Of a stretch of DNA of 12,556 bases, positions 7,446-12,556 are shown one piece after another. The DNA is from DASPJL01 sp035628645 (lineage in GTDB: Bacteria; Bacteroidota; Bacteroidia; Cytophagales; Cyclobacteriaceae), in contig DASPJL010000052.1 in NCBI GenBank assembly GCA_035628645.1, forward strand, positions 1-12,556, in the 5' to 3' direction. A model generated the notes under the pieces. It searched no databases. It saw nothing but the letters and a program-made list of their open reading frames with translations, and was not told the origin of the DNA. A program made the position numbers and the translations under genes. How positions within the stretch are numbered: the stretch's first letter is position 1; each line of letters opens with the position of its first letter.

Positions 7446-8924
7446 ATGAAATTCAAAAAATATATTTCGGCATTGTTTTTTACAACCATCTTTTTTGGTT
7501 GTGGAGACGACTTTTTAAATAAAACTCCGCTTGATTCTGTTAACACAGAGAATTTCTATAAAACAGAAGCAGATGCAGTTGCAGCTATCAATGGCGCTTA
7601 TCAGCCACTTCAATGGCCAAAACTTTACAACATGCGGATATGGAACACAGATATTTGGGCAGGAAATAGTTTGGTTGGCGCAGGAGGCGGTACCGATGGC
7701 ATTGAAACCCAGGATATTTCAAACTTTGTAACAACCACCGATAATGCAGCCGCTCTGGATATTTGGCGTGGTCCGGCTCCAGGAATTTTAAGGTGTAATA
7801 CTGTTTTGGAGAAAGTTCCTGCAATTGATATGGAAGAAGGGACGAAAAACAGGATCCTTGGAGAAGCCAGGTTTTTGAGAGGTCTTTATTATTTTACTTT
7901 GGTGCGTCTTTTTGGAGATGTTCCTTTGATCACTGTTTCTCAAAAGCCCGGTGACGATCTAAGACCTGCCCGTACTCCTAAAGCAGAAGTTTATCAGCAA
8001 ATAATTGCAGATTTGACGGAAGCTATGGAATTATTGCCACCACGCGAAGAGTATTCAGGATCGGACATTGGAAGAGCATCTAAAGGAGCGGCAGCAGGGT
8101 TATTGGCTAAAGTATATTTGACTTTGGGAGAGTGGCAAAAAACTGTTGATTTGTGCGAACAGGTAAAGGCATTAGGCTATCAATTGAATCCTGAATACAA
8201 GCAAAATTTTGATCCTGCTACTGAAAATTCACAGGAGTCATTATTTGAAGTTCAATATATAGGCAAAACAGCTGGAGTAGATTTTTGGTCCAATGAAAAT
8301 CAATCTTCCTGGACAAGCACTTTTATGGGCCCTCGTAATTCAAATATGGCTGAAGGTGGATATGGATGGAATCAACCCACGCAGGAATTTGTAGATGCCT
8401 ATGAAGCGGGAGATTTGCGTAAAGATGTAACCGTTTTTTACGAAGGAAGTCCTCAGTTTGACGGGCAAGATTATAAAGCATCTTATTCAACTACTGGCTA
8501 TAACGTCCGTAAATTTATTGTTTCAAGGTCTGTTGCTACCACTTTTGATAATAATCCGTCGAACTTTCCTGTGTTGAGATATGCGGATGTCCTGCTTATG
8601 AAAGCTGAGGCGCTCAATGAACTTGACAGAACTCCAGAAGCCGAAGCGCCTTTAAATGAAGTTCGTGAAAGAGCAGGTTTAGGTGAGATACATGACCTTT
8701 CAAAAAATGATTTCAGGGAAAAAGTACTGCATGAAAGAAGGATGGAGCTTGCTTTTGAGGGGCACCGATGGTTTGATCTTATAAGGGTTGATAATGGAGA
8801 ATACGGAATCAACTTCCTGCATTCCATAGGAAAGGTAAATGCAACAACCAAACACTTGTTGCTTCCTATTCCTCAACAGGAACGTGCCTCTAATCCTAAT
8901 CTTTCACAAAATCCGGGGTATTAA
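7446..8924 (+). CDS. susD: SusD/RagB-family surface glycan-binding lipoprotein
   Basis: A 492-residue outer-membrane lipoprotein that forms the lid of the SusC transporter and captures oligosaccharides at the cell surface. The lipoprotein signal peptide ends at Cys19, followed by GDD; an acidic run right after the lipidated Cys fits the known surface-export signal of Bacteroidota lipoproteins. Family hallmarks are the N-terminal FLNKTPLDSVNTENFYKT (23-40), the TPR-like helices around NRILGEARFLRGLYYFTLVR (135-154), and the C-terminal block from VLRYADVLLMKAEALNELD (376-394) through RRMELAFEGHRWFDLIR (431-447) to LLLPIPQQE and the NPGY end. It has normal length with no breaks and follows susC by 19 nt. 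Its stop codon lies inside a strong hairpin, which may set apart the GH66-SusE message. Confidence 0.96.
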   Translation: MKFKKYISALFFTTIFFGCGDDFLNKTPLDSVNTENFYKTEADAVAAINGAYQPLQWPKLYNMRIWNTDIWAGNSLVGAGGGTDGIETQDISNFVTTTDNAAALDIWRGPAPGILRCNTVLEKVPAIDMEEGTKNRILGEARFLRGLYYFTLVRLFGDVPLITVSQKPGDDLRPARTPKAEVYQQIIADLTEAMELLPPREEYSGSDIGRASKGAAAGLLAKVYLTLGEWQKTVDLCEQVKALGYQLNPEYKQNFDPATENSQESLFEVQYIGKTAGVDFWSNENQSSWTSTFMGPRNSNMAEGGYGWNQPTQEFVDAYEAGDLRKDVTVFYEGSPQFDGQDYKASYSTTGYNVRKFIVSRSVATTFDNNPSNFPVLRYADVLLMKAEALNELDRTPEAEAPLNEVRERAGLGEIHDLSKNDFREKVLHERRMELAFEGHRWFDLIRVDNGEYGINFLHSIGKVNATTKHLLLPIPQQERASNPNLSQNPGY

Positions 8925-8946
8925 TTCTAATACTTCCCGGACTTTT
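8912..8946 (+). terminator. Terminator-like hairpin overlapping the susD stop codon
   Basis: The arms TCCGGG (8912-8917) and CCCGGA (8936-8941) pair perfectly. After a small bulge an inner stem GTATTA/TAATAC (8918-8923 with 8928-8933) closes on a 4-nt loop. CTTTT follows at 8942-8946. About 12 bp of stem plus a short U-run suggests intrinsic termination or attenuation, or a 3' hairpin protecting the susCD mRNA. The susD TAA (8922-8924) is within it, so translating ribosomes would disturb folding. Confidence 0.6.
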
Positions 8947-9011
8947 AAACATCGATTCGGAAAGTAAAAGGTTGAGCATTTTATGCGATAAATAATGATT
9001 TCTGGAAATGT

Positions 9012-9095
9012 ATGGACAAGTGGTTAATTAAGAAAAGCATCTACAAAATCCAAGAAATGAACGATTTAAAGGAAGGAAGCAAAAAGTTCCAGTGA
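9012..9095 (+). CDS. Possible 27-residue leader ORF before the GH66 gene
   Basis: An ATG at 9012 opens a lysine-rich 27-codon frame ending at TGA 9093-9095, 42 nt before the GH66 start. In the block shared with the anti-sigma leader, its frame is the same as that of the 2811 ORF (NDLKEGSKKF here, NYFKECTIKF there). Shared repeat DNA alone could explain this, and there is no ribosome binding site or other support, so it is only a candidate. Confidence 0.12.
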   Translation: MDKWLIKKSIYKIQEMNDLKEGSKKFQ

Positions 9096-9137
9096 ACTTC
9101 CTCGAACCTCAAACCTCATACCTCAAAGCATTTGCAT
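9065..9137 (+). repeat. Heptad-repeat leader, copy 2 (before GH66 gene)
   Basis: This is the homologue of the leader at 2831-2905. It has TTTAAAGGAA, then AAAGTTCC, then units GAACCTC (9104-9110), AAACCTC (9111-9117) and ATACCTC (9118-9124), and a degenerate earlier unit CTTCCTC (9097-9103). The last unit starts 19 nt before the GH66 ATG. Unlike the first copy, it contains a perfect small hairpin AAGTTC-CAGT-GAACTT (9084-9099). Confidence 0.75.
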
Positions 9138-10880
9138 ATGAATATACTCATCAGATATTCACTGATACTCTTTTTATTCCTGGCGCAGGCATGTCAAAGA
9201 CCTGATTCGGATGCTCCGCTTCCGGTCGTTCCTAAGCCTTCTTCTGGTAATTTGACCATTTCCACAAATAAGGCAATGTATAGCCCTGACGAAGAGGTGG
9301 TTTTTACTTTAAATGAAAGTTTGACGGCTCCTGCTTTTGTAAGATATACATACCTTAACGAAGTGGTAGGAGAAGAGTCTGTTAGTGGAACATCCTGGAT
9401 ATGGAAAGCGCCTGTAACTGATTTTAAAGGCTATATGGCTACTGTTTATCAGGTAGAAGACTATCAGGAAAAAGTTCTCACAACGGTTGGTGTAGATGTT
9501 TCTTCGGATTGGTCCAGATTTCCCAGGTATGGTTTTCTCTCAAAATTTTCGGAAATGAGCGAATCAGACATAAATGGAATCATAGAGAACCTGAACCGAC
9601 ATCATATCAATGGGATTCAATTTCAGGACTGGCATTATAAACATCATAAGCCTTGGGCCGGAACTCCTGTATGGAAGGACATTGCAAACAGGGAAAATTA
9701 TTTGTCCACCGTTAAAGGTTATATAGATGCTGCGCATGATCGTAATATGAAGGCGATTTCTTATAACCTTATTTATGGCGCTTTACAAAATGCAGCACAA
9801 GATGGTGTATCAGAGGAATGGTACCTTTATAAGGATAAAAATCATTCCTTAAAAGACAAACATCCGTTACCCAATCCTCCATTTATAAGTGACATTTTTC
9901 TGGTCAATCCCGGCAATGCCGCATGGCAGGAGTATTTTATCAATGAGAATAGGAAAATTTATGAAGCGCTTCCTTTTGATGGTTTCCAAATGGATCAATT
10001 AGGAAACAGAAACACCAATCATTATACCTATAATGGCACTTTGATAGACCTGCCTGCTACTTATAAACCTTTCATAGAAGTGATGAAAGCAGATAATCCG
10101 CAAAAATCCCTGATCATGAATGCGGTAAATCAATATGGACAAGAAGGTATAGCACAAGCGCCTGTTGATTTCCTTTATTCTGAGGTTTGGTCGCCCAATG
10201 AAATGTTCAGTGACCTTTCTAAAATCATAATGGATAATGACGATTTCTCAAGCAATACAAAAAAAACTGTTTTGGCAGCTTATATGAATTATAATCTTGC
10301 CAACAACAAAGGTTCTTTCAACACCCCTTCAATATTGCTTGCAGATGCGGTAATTTTTGCTTTTGGAGGCGCACATCTTGAATTGGGTGAACATATGTTG
10401 GGGAAGGAATATTTTCCAAATAATAACCTGGAAATGAAGGAAGATCTTAAAAAGGCGCTTGTAACCTACTACGATTTCCTGGTGGCTTACCAAAATCTGC
10501 TTCGGGATGGCGGTACTTTTAATAATCCTTCTTTGTCAAATATTGGACAAATCCAACTTAACAATTGGCCGCCGCAAAGTGGACAAGTATCAGTAGTGGG
10601 GAAAGAAGTTGGAAACAAGCAAGTTATTCATTTATTGAATTTCAGTAGTGCAGCTACTTTTGAGTGGCGTGATACTGGGGGAATTCAGCCTTACCCCCAA
10701 GTGGTCAAAGATGTGAAATTAAGTTTTACCAGCAGCAAAACGGTTACAAAACTCTGGTTTGCTTCTCCCGATTTTGATAAAGGGGCGCCTATACAATTGG
10801 ATTTTACACAATCAGGAGATAAAGTTTCCTTTACGCTTCCTTCCCTACAATATTGGGATATGATTGTTGCAGAATATTAA
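9138..10880 (+). CDS. GH66 family lipoprotein, probable endo-dextranase
   Basis: A 580-residue glycoside hydrolase family 66 enzyme, expected to cleave internal alpha-1,6 bonds of dextran. The lipoprotein signal ends LAQAC with Cys19. Domains in order: an Ig-like N-terminal domain (about 36-123); the catalytic barrel (about 128-460) with the family motif GIQFQDWHYKHHKPW (159-173), nucleophile Asp286 in GFQMDQLGN (282-290) and acid/base Glu349 in LYSEVW (346-351); and a C-terminal beta-sandwich (about 470-580). The 63-residue spacing of the two acids fits the family. GH66 also includes cycloisomaltooligosaccharide glucanotransferases, which carry a CBM35-type insertion; this compact protein has no room for one, so dextranase is the better call, by inference. 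ATG 9138 is chosen over TTG 9132 because it begins a normal lipoprotein signal. The Cys is followed by QRPDSD rather than an immediate acidic run, so surface exposure is less certain than for SusD and SusE. Confidence 0.92.
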   Translation: MNILIRYSLILFLFLAQACQRPDSDAPLPVVPKPSSGNLTISTNKAMYSPDEEVVFTLNESLTAPAFVRYTYLNEVVGEESVSGTSWIWKAPVTDFKGYMATVYQVEDYQEKVLTTVGVDVSSDWSRFPRYGFLSKFSEMSESDINGIIENLNRHHINGIQFQDWHYKHHKPWAGTPVWKDIANRENYLSTVKGYIDAAHDRNMKAISYNLIYGALQNAAQDGVSEEWYLYKDKNHSLKDKHPLPNPPFISDIFLVNPGNAAWQEYFINENRKIYEALPFDGFQMDQLGNRNTNHYTYNGTLIDLPATYKPFIEVMKADNPQKSLIMNAVNQYGQEGIAQAPVDFLYSEVWSPNEMFSDLSKIIMDNDDFSSNTKKTVLAAYMNYNLANNKGSFNTPSILLADAVIFAFGGAHLELGEHMLGKEYFPNNNLEMKEDLKKALVTYYDFLVAYQNLLRDGGTFNNPSLSNIGQIQLNNWPPQSGQVSVVGKEVGNKQVIHLLNFSSAATFEWRDTGGIQPYPQVVKDVKLSFTSSKTVTKLWFASPDFDKGAPIQLDFTQSGDKVSFTLPSLQYWDMIVAEY

Positions 10881-10952
10881 GGATAAGTCAGCTGGCCTAT
10901 CCATTTATAAAAATTAGAAAAATGAATTTCAAAACATATTAACCTAATAAAC

Positions 10953-12425
10953 ATGAAAAATAAGATACTCTCTGATTTCATAAAGAGGAAACTAAGCATT
11001 TATACAAAAGTATTTTTCCTCTTTATTCTATGTGCATTTATTGTAATGTCCTGTAAAGAAGAGGAACCTATGGGGCCAACGAAGGCTAATGTTCAGGTCC
11101 TTTCGGCTTCTGCCTCTTCTGTGGTTTTAAATCAAAAGAATGCAAACAGTAATGCCGTCACCTTTAACTGGACGTCAGGAACCAATCATGGCACTCAGGG
11201 AGCCATAGATTATACCATCCAATTTGATAAGGCAGGAAATAATTTTGCAGCGCCTTTGGAGGTGAGTCTGGGAAGAGTAGTCTACTCAAATTCATATAAG
11301 GTGTCTGATTTTAATAATTTATTGAAGAATGAATTGCAATTGGCGCCTGGAATTTCCTCCCAAATAGAAGTTCGTGTAAAATCCGTAACTGCTGAGCCAT
11401 CCATTGAGCCGGATTACTCCAATGTGGTGATATTAGAAGCTACTCCGTATGCTCCTGTTTCTTCAACCTTGTTCCTGGTAGGAAGCGCCACTGCCAATGG
11501 ATGGGATGCCGGTCAGGCAACAGCATTGAATGAAAACGCCGAGCAACCCGGAACTTTTACCTATCAGGGAACTTTCACTGCAGGAGAATTTAAGTTTATA
11601 ACAACGCTGGGAGAATTTCTTCCTTCTTACAATAAGGGAGAGGATAATAATCACATTATTTTACGCACAGAGGATAGCCAACCGGATGATAAATTTATCA
11701 TTGATCAGGCAGGAGTTTATTCGGTAAAAGTTAACCTGCTGGATCTTTCCTTTGAGATAGAAAAAATGGATGCTTCCCCTTATTCGGAGCTTTGGATCGT
11801 GGGAGATGCTACGCCTAATGGTTGGAACATCGATAACCCGAATGTAATGAAACAAAGTTCAAATGATCCATTCATTTTTACTTACCAGGAAATTTTGAAA
11901 GCCGGTGAGTTTAAGATTGCCACTGCCGAGAGTTGGGATGCTCCTTTTTACCGGCCTGTAATGAACAACCCTGAAATTACTGCTACTGAAGTCCAGCTTT
12001 CTGCCGGAGATCCTGATAACAAATGGAGGATTGCAACGGAAGGTCCATATAAAATCACATTAAATCTCCGTGATCTTACCATTTCAATAGCGCCTTTTAC
12101 TCCCTATACTGAGCTTTGGATAGTAGGTGATGCAACGCCAAATGGCTGGAACATAGATGATCCAAGTCCTATGGTAGCTGATCCTTCAGATCCTTATGTC
12201 TTTTCATATACAGGCGCATTAACTGCCGGGGAATTTAAGATTGCAACTGCTAAAACTTGGGATGATCCTTTTTACAGACCAACCACCAATGCTCCGGAAC
12301 TAACCAATACGGAAGTTCAGTTGTCGGCAGGTGAACCGGACAATAAATGGAAGCTTTCAACACCGGGAAATTATAAAGTAACCGTTAATCAGTTATACCA
12401 TACAATTTCCATAGAACAACTGTAG
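10953..12425 (+). CDS. SusE/SusF-like outer-membrane glycan-binding lipoprotein with three tandem modules
   Basis: A 490-residue surface lipoprotein that would bind the target glucan and keep it near SusCD and the GH66 enzyme. The signal peptide ends IVMSC (Cys34), followed by KEEE, a good surface-export signature. Residues about 44-166 form the SusE-type Ig-like N-terminal domain. Three repeated binding modules follow: about 172-271, 277-379 and 385-488. Each opens like LWIVGDATPNGWN, has an AGEFKI strand, and ends in a DNKW-strand block. Modules 2 and 3 match at about 67 of 103 residues with a period of 108 residues (324 nt); module 1 is much more diverged and has Phe at two Trp positions. 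The gene follows GH66 by 72 nt and ends the operon at a terminator. SusE genes often follow susD directly; here GH66 lies between. Ligand preference is inferred from context. Confidence 0.88.
   Translation: MKNKILSDFIKRKLSIYTKVFFLFILCAFIVMSCKEEEPMGPTKANVQVLSASASSVVLNQKNANSNAVTFNWTSGTNHGTQGAIDYTIQFDKAGNNFAAPLEVSLGRVVYSNSYKVSDFNNLLKNELQLAPGISSQIEVRVKSVTAEPSIEPDYSNVVILEATPYAPVSSTLFLVGSATANGWDAGQATALNENAEQPGTFTYQGTFTAGEFKFITTLGEFLPSYNKGEDNNHIILRTEDSQPDDKFIIDQAGVYSVKVNLLDLSFEIEKMDASPYSELWIVGDATPNGWNIDNPNVMKQSSNDPFIFTYQEILKAGEFKIATAESWDAPFYRPVMNNPEITATEVQLSAGDPDNKWRIATEGPYKITLNLRDLTISIAPFTPYTELWIVGDATPNGWNIDDPSPMVADPSDPYVFSYTGALTAGEFKIATAKTWDDPFYRPTTNAPELTNTEVQLSAGEPDNKWKLSTPGNYKVTVNQLYHTISIEQL
11781..12422 (+). 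repeat. Internal tandem duplication of a binding module
   Basis: Two in-frame units of 324 and about 318 nt (11781-12104 and 12105-12422) encode SusE-like modules 2 and 3. They align without gaps at about 65 percent protein identity. Their DNA differs at many synonymous positions, so the duplication is not very recent. A third, more diverged unit precedes them (about 11460-11780). Confidence 0.85.
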
Positions 12426-12440
12426 TACAAAATAGAGAGA

Positions 12441-12475
12441 AGCCTGTCAATTAGTAATTGGCAGGCTCCTTTATC
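12441..12475 (+). terminator. Intrinsic terminator after the SusE-like gene
   Basis: A 12-bp stem pairs 12441-12452 (AGCCTGTCAATT) with 12456-12467 (AATTGGCAGGCT), with one G-T wobble and a 3-nt loop. CCTTTATC follows, a short imperfect U-run. It starts 15 nt after the stop codon, which fits the end of the operon. Confidence 0.7.
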
Positions 12476-12486
12476 AATTTAAAAGA

Positions 12487-12544
12487 AAATACCACTCCGT
12501 CCTGCGAACACCCCTCCTTAAAGAAAGGAGGGGAAGGATAGTGG
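12487..12544 (+). repeat. Palindromic intergenic repeat, copy B
   Basis: This copy is inverted relative to the one at 2602-2649. Its core is a 9-bp stem CCCCTCCTT/AAGGAGGGG (12511-12519 with 12525-12533) around a 5-nt loop. Outer arms TCC/GGA (12500-12502 with 12536-12538) and CCACT/AGTGG (12492-12496 with 12540-12544) can extend it into one long imperfect hairpin. It may continue past the right edge of the window. No coding content. Confidence 0.7.
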
Positions 12545-12556
12545 GAAAGGGAGTTA

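Noticed and set aside
7531..7731. Open frames inside susC, susD and the SusE-like gene on other frames or strands
   Set aside because: They are shadows of strongly supported genes and show no protein-like motifs.
10881..10902. Imperfect hairpin right after the GH66 stop
   Set aside because: It has a mismatch and a wobble in about 9 bp and no U-run. The SusE-like gene follows closely, so readthrough is expected.
2602..12544. The inverted repeat pair as the ends of a composite transposon
   Set aside because: There is no transposase, no visible target-site duplication, and all enclosed genes have normal PUL order.

Overview
The window looks like a chromosomal segment of a low-GC member of the Bacteroidota, probably a Cytophagales-like environmental lineage (genus not resolvable from sequence alone). 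The evidence is a SusC/SusD pair, a FecR-type anti-sigma factor with a C-terminal DUF4974-like region, an ECF sigma factor, lipoproteins with an acidic run after the lipidated Cys, AT-rich leaders without Shine-Dalgarno motifs, and a TAnnTTTG-type promoter. All genes lie on the + strand.

Region 1 (about 98-1808) is a two-gene unit: an unrecognised secreted protein with a beta-rich C-terminal half, likely outer-membrane, followed 4 nt later by a cytoplasmic patatin-like phospholipase. Nothing visible ties it to the rest.

Region 2 (about 1903-12467) is a polysaccharide utilisation locus. In order it holds an ECF sigma factor, a FecR-like anti-sigma factor, a SusC TonB-dependent transporter with an N-terminal STN signalling domain, SusD, a GH66 lipoprotein (dextranase family), and a SusE-like glycan-binding lipoprotein with three tandem binding modules. 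Both GH66 catalytic acids are visible (Asp286, Glu349), so the expected substrate is dextran or another alpha-1,6-glucan. Inferred model: GH66 cuts dextran, SusE and SusD hold the fragments, SusC imports them, and the loaded SusC signals through STN to FecR, which frees the sigma factor to raise expression of the locus. No alpha-glucosidase or inner-membrane sugar transporter is in the window, so later steps must be encoded elsewhere.

The non-coding DNA is the least ordinary part. (a) The anti-sigma gene and the GH66 gene are preceded by homologous leaders of about 75 nt. Each carries tandem 7-nt RWACCTC units ending almost the same distance from the start codon. (b) Two copies of a palindromic intergenic repeat lie in opposite orientation, one between sigma and anti-sigma and one after SusE, so they bracket the anti-sigma-to-SusE block. 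(c) A strong hairpin overlaps the susD stop codon, another ends the SusE transcript, and an inverted repeat sits between fecR and susC. I see no mobile element, CRISPR array, tRNA or rRNA. I did not find a plainly new biological system; the locus is a recognisable PUL type with some unexplained regulatory-scale structure.
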